The notes beneath the pieces are model-generated. The model was not told the DNA's origin. It ran no database searches and was given only the letters and a program-made list of their open reading frames with translations. Below are positions 39,000 through 48,505 of a stretch of 64,000 nucleotides of DNA, piece after piece; the first letter of the stretch is position 1, and every line of letters begins with the position of its first letter. Made by a program: the position numbers and the translations under genes. Origin of the DNA: Saprospiraceae bacterium (GTDB lineage Bacteria > Bacteroidota > Bacteroidia > Chitinophagales > Saprospiraceae); contig JADJGA010000011.1 of the NCBI GenBank assembly GCA_016708265.1, positions 496,001 through 560,000 on the forward strand, read 5' to 3'.

Positions 39000-39722
39000 T
39001 TATTTAAGCATTTTATCTTTAACAATCGATTCTTCAATTATAATAGTATTTAGTCCATATTTGTTTAAAATGTTTTCTAGCGTTGCTCTTATCCAAAAGG
39101 CATGTAGGGAGATAGAATAATCTTTTTTATCAGTTTTTCAGGATCAAGTTCAATGGTTTTTCCTACCGGTTGTTCAAATTTACCACCCCCTGTGTAATAA
39201 TTGAATCGAATCTCATTTTCATATTCATAGAAATTCTTTTTTCTGGTTACAAGTAACATATTATTTATTCTATCGTAAGTTTCATCTGGATTTACATACT
39301 GGACTAAATAGGGAGTTATATGGTCTCTGTCTTCTTCATTTTTAAGACTCTTTAAAATCTCCTACAGTACTTACTAATCCAATTCCTGCAGGTTCATTTC
39401 CTAAATAAATTTTCCATAAAGGGAAAGATTCCGTTATAAAATAATTCCAACAACTTACTAATGATAATTTCCTGAAATAATCAGCAGCTTCAGAAGGTGT
39501 ATTTATTACAGCCAAACCTTCAAATTCATCTGAAAATTGATCTACTCTTGGAAACCATAAAGATTCGCTGGTCAATAAGGAATAGAATTTACTCAAACTC
39601 ATATATCTTATTATAGGAGTTTCATCTGGGACTATAGTTCCAGTTGAAGTTCTCAATTCTTCTTCTGAAAATTTAACATGTACGATGTTTGGATTATCTG
39701 GGTCATTTGTAAATGTTGGCAT
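39000..39722 (-). CDS. DUF2971-family protein, frameshifted
   Basis: ATG 39722 (MPTFTNDPDNPNIVHVKF) is preferred to 39755, which lies in the leader repeat. The first frame ends at 39342; the next continues LKSLKNEEDRDHITPYLVQY, FYEYENEIRFNYYTGGGKFE and KLIKKIILSPYMPF; a further shift gives WIRATLENILNKYGLN, ending at 39000 (about 240 residues). RYMSLSKFYSLLTSESLWFP, DQFSDEFEG, FPLWKIYLG and YENEIR are typical of DUF2971. Function of that family is unknown, though members occur in defence islands. Confidence 0.75.
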
Positions 39723-39750
39723 GTTTTCTTTATTTATTTTGGTTACCCCT

Positions 39751-40027
39751 AACATCCTTATTTACGCAAAATTTTCAACCTAAATATTCGCTTTACACCC
39801 TTTATCATTAGTGATAGACGCAGCTCAGTATAAATTTTATATTGCGTAAAATTTTGTGCTAATATACAAACTAATTTTTCAATAATATAGCAACTATATA
39901 TTATTAAATGATTAAATCTGCTTTTTTATCGCTAATGTGTATTTTCTCCATTGATGTTGTAAAAACAGCTTCAATCCAAAAATTAACCGCAATCATTCTT
40001 TTATTGATATCAGGAGTTTTTTCGTAA
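39751..40027 (-). other. attI-like leader, copy 2 (type B)
   Basis: Ends on the minus strand with GCGTAAATAAGGATGTT, followed by AGGGG. The inner 150 bases match copies 1, 3 and 4. The outer part (including AACCGCAATCATTCTTTTAT and ATATCAGGAGTTTTTTCG) matches only copy 4 at 50317. Confidence 0.65.
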
Positions 40028-40250
40028 ATATTAAATTTTTTGCAATTTTTGATGTTTTGTGCTTTTTAATATTTTCAGGTTTTCCAAACAACTACTTATA
40101 TATAAATATTTATAATACAATAATTTATAATGTGTTTTTGGACTAATCAGATACAAGATGCTACTATAGGTGTAATACATAGCTATATATATATTAGAAA
40201 AAATTATTCCAAATAATTCCAAATTATTAAATATGATATAAATCTGTATT

Positions 40251-40258
40251 ATCTTTGC
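40251..40258 (+). promoter_or_regulatory. candidate -7 element TATCTTTG
   Basis: TAnnTTTG match on the plus strand, about 40 bases before the small open frame at 40300. Confidence 0.3.
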
Positions 40259-40299
40259 AAAACCATGATATACTTAAAAATATATTTATTTTATTTTTT

Positions 40300-40515
40300 A
40301 TGTTATTAAATTTTATAAAACGTATTTGGAATAGTATAAAATCTGAAACCGGTTTTTCAGATTCTGCACATCATAAACTAATGAGTGAGGATTTCACATA
40401 TTATCCTCCTGTCACAATCAGCAATTCACTTTTTATGTCTTTAGGGCTTTCGCTTACCGGAAGCTTAGTTGTGTCGTTTTTGTCTTCCTATTATTTCATC
40501 ATAAACCTGTTATAG
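40300..40515 (+). CDS. possible small membrane protein
   Basis: 71 codons from ATG 40300, ending with a hydrophobic segment (LFMSLGLSLTGSLVVSFLSSYYFIINLL). The only support is a promoter-like element upstream and the membrane segment. It may be chance. Confidence 0.25.
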   Translation: MLLNFIKRIWNSIKSETGFSDSAHHKLMSEDFTYYPPVTISNSLFMSLGLSLTGSLVVSFLSSYYFIINLL

Positions 40516-40784
40516 CTTGATTAGAAACTGTACCATATCCGATTTAAATATCAATATAATCCCCCAAACAGAAAACTACATCACCAGGCATGATCATTCC
40601 ATCGATCTGTTTGCCGGATCTGGCGAAGTTTCCATAGTATCTTCTGAATTCCATCCCTATCTTTACTGTCTTACCTGTTACTCCTGCATACTTTCTTTGA
40701 AATCTTACATTCTTCAATTATGCATTGGCATGCTTATTTCATGCAATAGCCTGATACTTTTGTACAGAAGCACGTTTCACATGC

Positions 40785-41045
40785 ACAATCGTTCATTTGC
40801 ACAATCGCATGGTTCAAACGTACAATCGCATACTTCATTTGTACAATCGCATAGTTCATTTGTACAATCGCATAGTTCAAACGTACAATCGCATACTTCA
40901 TTTGTACAATCGCATAGTTCAAACGTACAATCGCATACTTCATTTGTACAATCGCATACTTCATTTGTACAATCGCATACTTCAAGTGCACAATCGCATT
41001 CTTCATTTGTACAATCGCTTGATAAATGTGTACAATCGCATGCTG
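40785..41045 (+). repeat. 21-bp tandem repeat (about 12 units)
   Basis: Units of the form TACAATCGCATASTTCAWWYG, with GTACAATCGCAT nearly invariant and the second half alternating between TTCATTTG and TTCAAACG. The ends are degenerate. In frame it would encode heptads such as QSHTSFV, but all frames stay open. It lies about 300 bases upstream of the gene at 41351. Confidence 0.9.
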
Positions 41046-41194
41046 AATATAATCAATATGGCATTTTCAACTGCCGGAAACAAACAGTTATTTAGAAGGA
41101 AAAGATCGTCTATATTATTAAATATCAATGTGTTAAAAACTACAGATCATATTATAAGATCCATACAGCAGTGGATATTCAATCCATTAAGTGT

Positions 41195-41310
41195 TGGTAA
41201 ACCGGTTTTATCACCGGTTGATTATTGTTTTAATTATTTACAGTGTAGGTGCAGGCCATACCTGCAAATAGTACCGACGAATAAGATCTATATTGGTGAA
41301 AGCACCAATA
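41195..41310 (+). promoter_or_regulatory. three consecutive hairpins upstream of 41351
   Basis: AACCGGT/ACCGGTT with a 6-base loop (about 41199-41218), GCAGG/CCTGC (about 41251-41265) and TATTGGTG/CACCAATA with an AAAG loop (about 41292-41311). The last resembles the arm of the 106-bp reciprocal-hairpin element. They lie in the probable 5' leader of 41351. Confidence 0.45.
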
Positions 41311-41350
41311 TCAGCGAGTTTTATTTTATTTCATCACTAAATCAATTTAC

Positions 41351-42079
41351 ATGTTGAATAACAAAATTGGTTTTTCAGACAGGCTCCAGAGAGCCAGGGA
41401 TATGTACAGTATCCTTAAGGGTTTTGAGGGATATGACCCCCCTCGTGCTACAGAAAGTCTTGAAGGTATTCAGACTTTCATAGATACTCTGGTTCTTGCT
41501 AATAAGGATGTAACAGACCACAATGGTGCTTACAGACTATCAGCAGGCAACCGGACGCAGCTATTTTTGACTGGTGACAATTCAGTTATAAGATTATTTG
41601 CCAATATCATGCTTTATGTGAAAGCCAGATACGGAGTACAATCAACTGAATATGCTATTTTGAATACTATCATGAAGAGGATGAGAACATCCAAACTTCT
41701 CAAAACTACATCAGATGAAACAAATACTGAATCAACTGAAGGAGGAAATGAGGAGCAGGAGCAAAAATCAGAAAGGTCATATACACGATCTGCAAGATCT
41801 TATGGTTCTCTGACTCAGAATTTTCATGATTTTATAACTACTGTATTGAAGTTTGATGGTTATTCACCGGATTTCGATGAATACAAACCTGAGAGCTTAT
41901 CGACATTACTTGACAAGATCAATGATGCTAATGCTGATGTTGCGACTAAGAAATCAAACCTGAAGGTTGCTCAGGACAGCAGAAAAGCACGATTTGATGA
42001 ACTTAAGGAAAGATCCAAATGGATCAAATCTTATGTCAGGTATAAATACGGAACGGAGGGGGAATTACAAAATATGTGA
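41351..42079 (+). CDS. unknown helical protein of a repeat-associated family
   Basis: 242 residues, intact: MLNNKIGFSDRLQRARDMYS, IQTFIDTLVLANKDVT, IMLYVKARYGVQSTEYAIL, an acidic linker (TESTEGGNEEQEQ), and a C-terminal half with FHDFITTVLKFDGYSPD and ANADVATKKSNLKVAQDSRK ending ERSKWIKSYVRYKYGTEG. The two halves look like an internal duplication of a helical unit. No signal peptide. The terminus resembles the fragment at 27610-27736, and both lie beside tandem repeats. Function unknown. Confidence 0.65.
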   Translation: MLNNKIGFSDRLQRARDMYSILKGFEGYDPPRATESLEGIQTFIDTLVLANKDVTDHNGAYRLSAGNRTQLFLTGDNSVIRLFANIMLYVKARYGVQSTEYAILNTIMKRMRTSKLLKTTSDETNTESTEGGNEEQEQKSERSYTRSARSYGSLTQNFHDFITTVLKFDGYSPDFDEYKPESLSTLLDKINDANADVATKKSNLKVAQDSRKARFDELKERSKWIKSYVRYKYGTEGELQNM

Positions 42080-42541
42080 ACCCCGAAGTGGGTTCAATAT
42101 CAATAATATAAATCATTCAACCCATTTCAGGGTTGTTTTATACTTTTCTTCCAAAACCCACGGTTTCGTTTCACTTCACCGTGGGCTATTGATGTTAAAC
42201 TCCTCACGGAGTTTATTGAAACTCACGAACATTAGCTGAATATTTTGGATATTCCGAAGGGATTGAATTTTAATGGTGTATCCCATTTTAGCATTTTATA
42301 ATAGAAATTTCTTTTGAACTCTCCCACAAAGCGAGAGCCTGGTCCAGTATTGCTGTTCGAATTTTCCTCTCACAAACTGAGGGAAGCAGAGCCAACATAC
42401 ACCTTTGCCTTTTTTTGCACAGCAGCCTTCTAACTTTCCCGCTTAGGCGGGACAGGCTCTAAAGGAAGAACCGCATCCCGCATTTTGCACTTAGAGCGTT
42501 GCACCCCTTTAGGGGCCGGGGGCAGTATTGCCAAAAACACA
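42080..42541. other. hairpin-rich intergenic region
   Basis: Contains AACCC/GGGTT followed by a T-rich stretch (42119-42138, a likely terminator for 41351), CCCACGG/CCGTGGG (about 42158-42184), AAACTCC/GGAGTTT (about 42198-42215), CCCGC/GCGGG (about 42439-42452) and CCCCTTTAGGGG (about 42505-42516). The first part recurs at 51022-51095. No gene seen. Confidence 0.55.
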
Positions 42542-42648
42542 TTAAGCCTTTGTTGGTGTTTTCACCAACAAATCTCTATAGCAGGAAATCCCAATTTTTA
42601 GTCTCTGTCAGTGTTTTGACTGTTGGTGAAAACACCAACAGTGGCTAA
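42542..42648. repeat. 106-bp reciprocal-hairpin element, copy 2
   Basis: TTAAGCC...GGCTAA boundaries with TGTTGGTG-TTTT-CACCAACA and TGTTGGTG-AAAA-CACCAACA arms. It is followed by a conserved tail (42649-42795) shared with copy 3. Confidence 0.85.
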
Positions 42649-42795
42649 ACATTTTTTAAAATTGATTGTGCTATCCCACTTAGAAAAAGAATATCACCGC
42701 AAGTCGAAAAATCCATAGTATTTAAGCCCCGGTTACGTTCAATCCCGATGTTTCGGGAGCTTCATAGTACGTCCTGCGGATGATACGAAGCCGTG
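42649..42795. repeat. array-end tail segment, copy 1
   Basis: About 145 bases matching 46367-46507: CGCAAGTCGAAAAATCCATAG, AAGCCCCGGTTA, TTCAATCCCGATGTTTCGGG and TTCATAGTACGTCCTGCGGA, then GAAGCC, where similarity ends. It contains a CCCGA/TCGGG inverted repeat. Each copy lies at the 3' end of a minus-strand cassette array. Confidence 0.7.
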
Positions 42796-42812
42796 GAAGT
42801 TATCTGCTGCAT

Positions 42813-43973
42813 TTATTCCAACGCTTTCAATTTCTTTTGCGTTTCCTCTACATTTGGATTTATTGCAATTGATTTTTTGTATGCTGCGATTGCTTTTACT
42901 TTGTCGCCCTTTGCTGAATAACCATCACCTAAGCTATCAAAAGCATTATATGAAGTTGGATAATTTTTAGTATTTAATTCAAAACACTTTATAGCTTCAT
43001 CCAATTTGTTTGGTGCGTTTAAAAATTTATAACCCATTTCATTGATTACTTGTTCGGGTGGCAATTCTTGAAATCCATTTTTCTCCGAGCGATTTTCGTA
43101 GAACTTTACTACCAATTCAAGAGTTGTGTCAGACTTTACTGGTTTCCAATTTTCAAAGACAAAATTTAATCCGTCTTGTGTTGCCTTCACTAATTCTGAA
43201 TTATGTGTTTCTTCGGGATACGCGATATACTTATATCGTAATCCTGTTATTTTTTTTTGTTCAAACAATGATAATAGTTTTAAAACACTTTTATGATATT
43301 CAGCACCTTCATTGCCATCACTAAAAAAGAATGACTTATTTTTAAAACTCTTGTTTTTGAATAGTAAGTCTGTGTTTTTGAAAATAGATTCTTTGTCCCA
43401 CCAAAGGGAAGGGCTAACGGCAATGTATGAATTAAACATTTCAGGATGATATAACAGACAGTAAGAAGTCATTAAACCTCCTAAGGAATGTCCAAAAAAT
43501 ATTTTGTTGGGCGAAGAGTTGTAATTCTTCTCTACAAACGGAATTACTTCATCCTTTATAAATTTCAGGAAATTTTTACCTCCTCCTGAGTTTTTCCAAA
43601 AAATACTATCTGTTGTTCCGTCCATCTGCCATAGGCTGTGGGAAGTCGTTAAATCACGGGCTCTGTCATACTCGTAATTGCCAATTCCAACAACTATCAC
43701 AGGGGGGAGCTGATTTACCTGATAGAGAAAATCTACAATGCCAGCCACTAACGAAATCATTTCGCCATCAATTAGATAGATTACAGGAAGCGGTTCAGAA
43801 TGATTTTCGGGAGTATAAATATAAATTTTTCTGTCTTCATTTAAGATTGTTGAATGAATTATTTTAATCTCAGCAATGGTTATTCCTGAGCTATCAATTT
43901 TTTGTGCTTGCGAAATATTATTGAAAAGGCAAGTAAAAAGAAGCAGACTAAAATTTGTTTTAAGAAATGTCAT
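42813..43973 (-). CDS. exported alpha/beta-hydrolase (esterase family) with C-terminal TPR
   Basis: 386 residues from ATG 43973 (MTFLKTNFSLLLFTCLF..., cleavage after ISQAQ). PLPVIYLIDGE and VIVVGIGNYEYDRARDLTTS are followed by the nucleophile elbow IFFGHSLGGLMTSYCLL (Ser of GHSLG), as in the putative esterase/Fes family. An Asp/His pair is plausible in FFSDGNEGAEY and EETHNSE. The C-terminal 80 residues are TPR-like (NKLDEAIKCFELNTKNYPTS; GDKVKAIAAYKKSIAINPN). Probably a periplasmic esterase. It is the distal cassette of leader 3's array. Confidence 0.85.
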   Translation of the reverse strand: MTFLKTNFSLLLFTCLFNNISQAQKIDSSGITIAEIKIIHSTILNEDRKIYIYTPENHSEPLPVIYLIDGEMISLVAGIVDFLYQVNQLPPVIVVGIGNYEYDRARDLTTSHSLWQMDGTTDSIFWKNSGGGKNFLKFIKDEVIPFVEKNYNSSPNKIFFGHSLGGLMTSYCLLYHPEMFNSYIAVSPSLWWDKESIFKNTDLLFKNKSFKNKSFFFSDGNEGAEYHKSVLKLLSLFEQKKITGLRYKYIAYPEETHNSELVKATQDGLNFVFENWKPVKSDTTLELVVKFYENRSEKNGFQELPPEQVINEMGYKFLNAPNKLDEAIKCFELNTKNYPTSYNAFDSLGDGYSAKGDKVKAIAAYKKSIAINPNVEETQKKLKALE

Positions 43974-44035
43974 AATTATTTTGTTTAAAAAGGCCATTGC
44001 AATTGTCTGTTACGGTTCGCTCGTAATGTTGCAGC

Positions 44036-44166
44036 TAACGTTTTCGGGCTTGGCGAAGAAGTGGATTTCGAAGCGCAAAACTGTCTACCAGCACTGAACT
44101 TGATACGAAGCACAAAGCTTCATTTAAGCACCGAACCCGCTTTTTTGCCAAACGCCTGTTACCACC
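44036..44166 (-). other. attC-like cassette recombination site
   Basis: Starts TAACG and ends TGTTACC. The outer arms GGGCTTGGCGAAGAAG and CTTTTTTGCCAAACGCC pair imperfectly. The centre carries GATACGAAGCACAAAGCTTC, an internal GAAGC/GCTTC hairpin. It is closely related to the site at 49213 and lies between the esterase and HipT genes. Confidence 0.6.
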
Positions 44167-44219
44167 AGTACTTGTTGGTATTAAAGACCAAATTCCGTAT
44201 TCTTTATGAGAATCATATC

Positions 44220-45206
44220 TCATACTTTGGTCAGTTGTTTTAGACGGCCTTGAAACGATTGGAAATAATTTCTTTTAGTTGTGTCATTTAGAAAAGAGGC
44301 AGATACCATTTTTTCAACTAAATCTGATTTGGAAATCATCAATGCCATAATATCCTGAAAAGTCTTTTCACTGATTTCTGCTTTCTCTGCTAGTTTAGCA
44401 AATTGTAAACCGATTTTGCCTTGGGCTAGATTTCTAGGCAATAGACCATCATCTAATGCAAAGTCTTTATCTTCTATATGGATACGGCTATTTAGCAAGT
44501 CATAAGCAGGGCTCAGTCGATAATCTCCAAAAGGTGTTTCTAATATAGAGAAATTTTTAAAGTGTGCATCTCCATTTGAAAAAAGATAATTAAAGACAAG
44601 TATTCTTAAAAGTTTTGGCGCATCTAACTTGTAAGTTGTTAAATATTGTTGCATTAATTCAAATATATCTAAATAATTCCCGAGATACTTGTAGTGTTCT
44701 CCATGGGTTTGTGGGGTTCTTTTTGCTAAGGAAGCAAAGTCATCTTGAGCTAATTTTAAGCCATCCTCTTTTACATCAAATCTTTTGGTGATGTATGCAG
44801 GTGTACCATCCTTAAAAAATATCAATGCATTTTCTGCAGTCTCTATTCCATAAACCTGACGGGCAATTTGCATGGTTAAATGCTCATTGGCAGGCATTTG
44901 ATCTGGCTTTTTACCAGCACCTGGAATTGGTTTCAGAATATAAGTACCTTGTTCATTTTCATTAATAAGCCTTAGCTTGTTTTTGTCAAGCAATACAGAA
45001 AATTTTTCTTGTACACCTGATATCGACATGCGGTTTCGATTCTCTTCAAATAGCTCATTGGTTTCTGGGTTGGATGCTGGAGAATCGTAAGGCAAAACAT
45101 GATGCACCTTCTTGCCCTGAAAAACTCTATTCAAAGCGGTTCTGCTATAAGTATCAAAACCTTCAGATAATGTGCCGGGACAATATTTAATTTCTGGTAA
45201 ACTCAT
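44220..45206 (-). CDS. hipT: HipT-like Ser/Thr kinase toxin (HipA C-terminal type)
   Basis: 328 residues covering the HipA kinase core but lacking the N-subdomain, which is a separate gene. Motifs: RMSISGVQEKFSVLL (the Gly-rich loop with the SIS serines seen in HipT), TYILKPIPG, MPANEHLTMQIARQ, AYITKRFDV, LVFNYLFSNGDAHFKNFSIL (catalytic loop with Asp and Asn) and YRLSPAYDLLNS (Mg-binding Asp). HipT enzymes phosphorylate tRNA synthetases; the target here is not known. One-base overlap with the hipS-like gene. Confidence 0.88.
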   Translation of the reverse strand: MSLPEIKYCPGTLSEGFDTYSRTALNRVFQGKKVHHVLPYDSPASNPETNELFEENRNRMSISGVQEKFSVLLDKNKLRLINENEQGTYILKPIPGAGKKPDQMPANEHLTMQIARQVYGIETAENALIFFKDGTPAYITKRFDVKEDGLKLAQDDFASLAKRTPQTHGEHYKYLGNYLDIFELMQQYLTTYKLDAPKLLRILVFNYLFSNGDAHFKNFSILETPFGDYRLSPAYDLLNSRIHIEDKDFALDDGLLPRNLAQGKIGLQFAKLAEKAEISEKTFQDIMALMISKSDLVEKMVSASFLNDTTKRNYFQSFQGRLKQLTKV

Positions 45207-45532
45207 TAATTTTCTAGTTTAATAATTCTAACCGCACCTATACTGTCATTTTTTGCAGTAGTCATGAGCAATCCGAAATAGTCCTCTCGGTCGATTCTAT
45301 TTAGTTTGCATACCACTTGCTTGTTAGATCCTTCAGGAAGCATGTTGAAAAAAAATGGAAACAGGTATTTAGAATGAAATTCTTTTTCGTTTTTAGGTAA
45401 AGTTAGACTGATGCTTTGCCTATCGTTATTGGCTACCCAATCTTCGTGATAACGAAATGAAAACGAACCATCATCGTGTTGGGTCAAGATACCCGCTTCT
45501 TCATTCTTGAATAATACTTTGGCTTTTCTCAT
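45206..45532 (-). CDS. hipS: HipS-like small antitoxin (HipA N-subdomain 1)
   Basis: 108 residues matching the N-terminal subdomain of HipA: KAKVLFKNEEAGILTQHDDG, FSFRYHEDWVANNDRQSISL and FPFFFNMLPEGSNKQVVCKLN, ending at DSIGAVRIIKLEN. In HipBST systems this unit is encoded separately and neutralises the HipT kinase. Overlaps hipB by four bases (ATGA) and hipT by one. Confidence 0.85.
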   Translation of the reverse strand: MRKAKVLFKNEEAGILTQHDDGSFSFRYHEDWVANNDRQSISLTLPKNEKEFHSKYLFPFFFNMLPEGSNKQVVCKLNRIDREDYFGLLMTTAKNDSIGAVRIIKLEN

Positions 45533-45747
45533 TTAGTATGCGTTATATTTTTAGTTTTTAGGCAAACCTCCATGCCCAACACATCAGATATCTTATGCAA
45601 TGTTGACAGCGTAGGATTTCCTTTTCCGCTTTCAAACTGTTTTAAAGTTCTCAATCCAACACCTGATAGTTCTGACAACCCCTCCTGTGTTACTTGTAGA
45701 GCTTCCCTACGTTCTTTTATGGTTTTTATTAATTCTGAAAAGTGCAT
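45529..45747 (-). CDS. hipB: HipB-like HTH (Xre family) autoregulator
   Basis: 72 residues: FSELIKTIKERREALQVTQE then GLSELSGVGLRTLKQFESGK, GNPTLSTLHKISDVLGM, a complete Xre helix-turn-helix. In HipBST, HipB binds operators upstream of the operon and augments antitoxin action. It is the first gene after leader copy 3, about 180 bases from its boundary. Confidence 0.88.
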   Translation of the reverse strand: MHFSELIKTIKERREALQVTQEGLSELSGVGLRTLKQFESGKGNPTLSTLHKISDVLGMEVCLKTKNITHTK

Positions 45748-45927
45748 TATAAAGCATAATTTTATGCAAATGTAATACTAATTTTAAAAATTCAATAAAA
45801 AGAGCGATAAATCGCACTATATTTTACATGTCTTGGTTTTTCTTATGTAATTACAATAAAAGGTGCGTCTTAAAGCACTATTATTTTGAGTATGAGCATT
45901 TCTCTCTGTTTTTGCGGTATTGGTGGT

Positions 45928-46235
45928 AACATCCTTATTTACGCAATATTTTCAACCTGACTATTCGCTTTACATCCTTTCTCAGTAGGGATAGACGCAA
46001 CTCAGTATAGATTTTCTATTACGTAAAATTTCGTGCTAATATACAAACTAATTTTTCAATAATAATCGAAATAATTCCGATTTAATTTCTAATAAAAAAA
46101 ACGGAAAGGATTCAAAGAATTATTTACATGACTGAGTAATTGATTATTGAATATTAAAATCTAATTTAAGGTGAATAAATAAGCTCCGGTAATGCTTTTA
46201 AGATATCCTAAATTGGTAATCAAAAAAAAGAAATA
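45928..46235 (-). other. attI-like leader, copy 3 (type A)
   Basis: Ends on the minus strand with TTGCGTAAATAAGGATGTT, followed by ACCACC. It matches copy 1 over almost all its length, including AAAGGATTCAAAGAATTATT and the outer TTGGTAATCAAAAAAAA. Confidence 0.65.
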
Positions 46236-46259
46236 GCCTCATGGTTTATTTATAGAACA

Positions 46260-46366
46260 TTAAGCCTTTGTTGGTGTTTTCACCAACAAATCTCTATAGC
46301 AGTAAATCCCAATTTTTAATCTCTGTCAGTGTTCTGACTGTTGGTGAAAACACCAACAGTGGCTAA
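46260..46366. repeat. 106-bp reciprocal-hairpin element, copy 3
   Basis: Same boundaries and arms as copy 2; followed by the shared tail. Confidence 0.85.
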
Positions 46367-46507
46367 GCATTTTTAAAATTAATTGTTCTACTCCTCTTAG
46401 AAAAAGAATATCCCCGCAAGTCGAAAAATCCATAGCTTTTAAGCCCCGGTTAGGTTCAATCCCGATGTTTCGGGAACTTCATAGTACGTCCTGCGGACGA
46501 TCCGAAG
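46367..46507. repeat. array-end tail segment, copy 2
   Basis: Matches 42649-42795. Similarity stops at GAAGCC; 46508 onward (CTAGATGTTGGTGGTAG) is cassette DNA. Confidence 0.7.
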
Positions 46508-46526
46508 CCCTAGATGTTGGTGGTAG

Positions 46527-48330
46527 TTATTTTCTCGAAGCCTTAAATGTTCCGTTTGGTTGTATCAATAAAACTTCAGTAATGGATCCATCATCAGATT
46601 CAACAAATTCAACTTTAAAGCCCTCTAAAGTCTTAAAAGAAAATTTATGTTTATCTGTCGCTAATAATTCGTATTCTGGCTGGCCTTGAACAAAGAGATA
46701 GAGCTTAGTTTCATTTTTAATATACACTTTTATTGTAGTCCCGGCTAACTCATAATCACCTACATATTTTTCCAGTATTGCTTTGTCAACATCAACAATA
46801 TTCGGACTATGCTTAAACTCAATCGGATGATCCAGAGCGCCTTCCACTTTTATTCTGACTAAAGAAATCTCTCCACCATCGTTGGTAATAAAATTGAATC
46901 GTAAAGGACCTGTTTCCGAAGTATCAATGCCTGTTTTAGTCACCTCGAAAGGTTCAAAAATATCATAATGTACATGCTTTAAATAAAGTTTTTTTAACTT
47001 GAAGTTAGCAAATAATGAATCATTTTTATTGGTTACATTGAATTCTCCATAGCCCGGATGTGAATACTTACCAGTATAATCCAGCAAAATATGGGATGGT
47101 TTTGTGTTTTCTATTTTTTGATGATGTCATTTCAGATTTGGCCTCGACCTCTTCTTTTTTTGCTTTTATTTTTTGCTCAGAAAACTTTTTTGCCCAATCT
47201 GTTTTCTGTGTTTTTAACATTCTGTCTGCCACTGTATTTCTGACTAAACCAGGAATTGTTGAACCATTTTGATTTGTTAAGACTACAACCCCAATACTAT
47301 CGCTTGGAAAGAAGGCAACATTGGCTGAAAATCCATCAATATTGCCACCATGCTGAACGAGATAGTGTCCTTTGTAGGATGAAAGAAACCAACCATAACC
47401 ATAATTTGAAAAATGCATATCCGGAATATCCTTATCAGGTAGGGCGCCACTAACAACCATTTGAGAACTTATAGCTTCATTGATATAGGCTTCAGACAAT
47501 ATCTGTTCGTCATTAAACTTTCCTTTGTTTATCCAGGTTATTAACCAGTTAGACATCTCATTGACACTACTGTTAATACTTCCAGCCGGACTCATGCCCG
47601 CAATATGATAATAATCCATTTTGCTTATTATGCTATCCTTTTTTAATTCATAACCAAATGCTGCATTTGAGCTTTTTTCGAATTCTTCGATAGAAACATT
47701 CGATCTGGTCATACCTAACGGTTTAAAGAAGCGCTCTTTAATATTGTCTTCCCAACTTTTCCCGGTAATGCGTTCTGCAATTACACCTTGCGCCAGAAAC
47801 ATGAAGTTGTTGTAATACCATTGTTGCCTTACCCCAATAAAAGGTTCATGGTGTTCTACACGAAGGAGTAAGCTATCTTTATTGTTTGTTGGAAAAAGAT
47901 ACCATGAAAAGTCATGACGAGGCAAACCTGTTCGATGACACATTAAGTCTTTTATAGTGATGTTATTATTCATTTCATCATTATAGAATTTTAAATCAGG
48001 CACATATTTAGTAGGACTTTCTTCAAAAGATAATTTGTCCTCTTGCCGTAATTGACCCAGGATAGAGGCTGTAAATGCTTTTGAGCTTGAACCAATGGCA
48101 TATAAGGTATTTTCATCAGCAGGGATCTTATTCTCATAATTGCTGTATCCAAATCCTTTGGCATAAATGATTTTCTTGCCTTCAACAATAGCGACAGCAA
48201 AACCGGGAGCTTTAGTAAGCTCAAGAATTTCATTTAAGTCCTTTTCAAGTCCTTTCAGACGTTTGTCTGATTGGGCAAAAACAGAAGATATTGAGATAAT
48301 TGTCAACAGGATAATTAGAATTTTTTTCAT
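46527..48330 (-). CDS. exported serine beta-lactamase-family hydrolase with DUF3471-like C-terminus, frameshifted
   Basis: Signal peptide MKKILIILLTIISISSVFAQ. The class C/PBP4*-like domain has the SxxK motif in IGSSSKAFTAS (about 81-91), YxN in YYNNFMFLAQG and a C-terminal HGG in YLVQHGGNIDGFS. The frame closes at 47068, but the next frame continues LDYTGKYSHPGYGEF and VDKAILEKYVGDYELAGTTI, a DUF3471-like beta domain, to 46527. One indel near 47085 restores a protein of about 600 residues. Probably an esterase/peptidase rather than an antibiotic-resistance enzyme. Confidence 0.82.
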
Positions 48331-48361
48331 GTCAATATATATTTATTGTGAATTTTTATTA

Positions 48362-48499
48362 TTACCACCAACGGTTTCGGACTTTGCGTTCAGGTGGGTT
48401 TCGGAGCATAAAGCTGTCTGCCAGCAATGAACTTGAATAGAAGCACAAAACACCATTTAACCACAGAACCGCCAATTTCTTGTAGGTGCTGATACCACC
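48362..48499 (-). other. attC-like cassette recombination site
   Basis: Starts TTACCACCAACGG and ends GCTGATACCACC, with the shared block CTGTCTGCCAGCAATGAACTTG and CCGCCAATTTCTTGTA as in the 49213 site. More diverged in the left arm. Confidence 0.5.
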
Positions 48500-48505
48500 T
48501 GTACA

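Larger units (their letters stand above)
40516..41350. other. non-coding region with tandem repeat and hairpins before 41351
   Basis: Overlapping open frames exist on both strands because the tandem repeat period (21) is a multiple of three; none is credible. The 21-bp array is at 40785-41045 and a hairpin cluster at 41195-41310. Confidence 0.5.
45748..46526. other. region between two cassette arrays
   Basis: Contains leader copy 3 (45928-46235), reciprocal-hairpin copy 3 (46260-46366) and the array-end tail (46367-46507). No gene seen. Confidence 0.6.

Noticed and set aside
40785..41045. CRISPR array
   Set aside because: Units are 21 bp, contiguous and vary only at a few positions. There are no unique spacers and no cas genes nearby.
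40517..41357. Open frames with heptad repeats on both strands across the 21-bp array
   Set aside because: The 21-base period keeps every frame open, flanking residues look random, and no start signal or family match supports translation.
46527..48330. Antibiotic-resistance beta-lactamase
   Set aside because: SxxK and YxN motifs are present, but the DUF3471-like C-terminus is typical of esterase/peptidase relatives; no resistance is implied.
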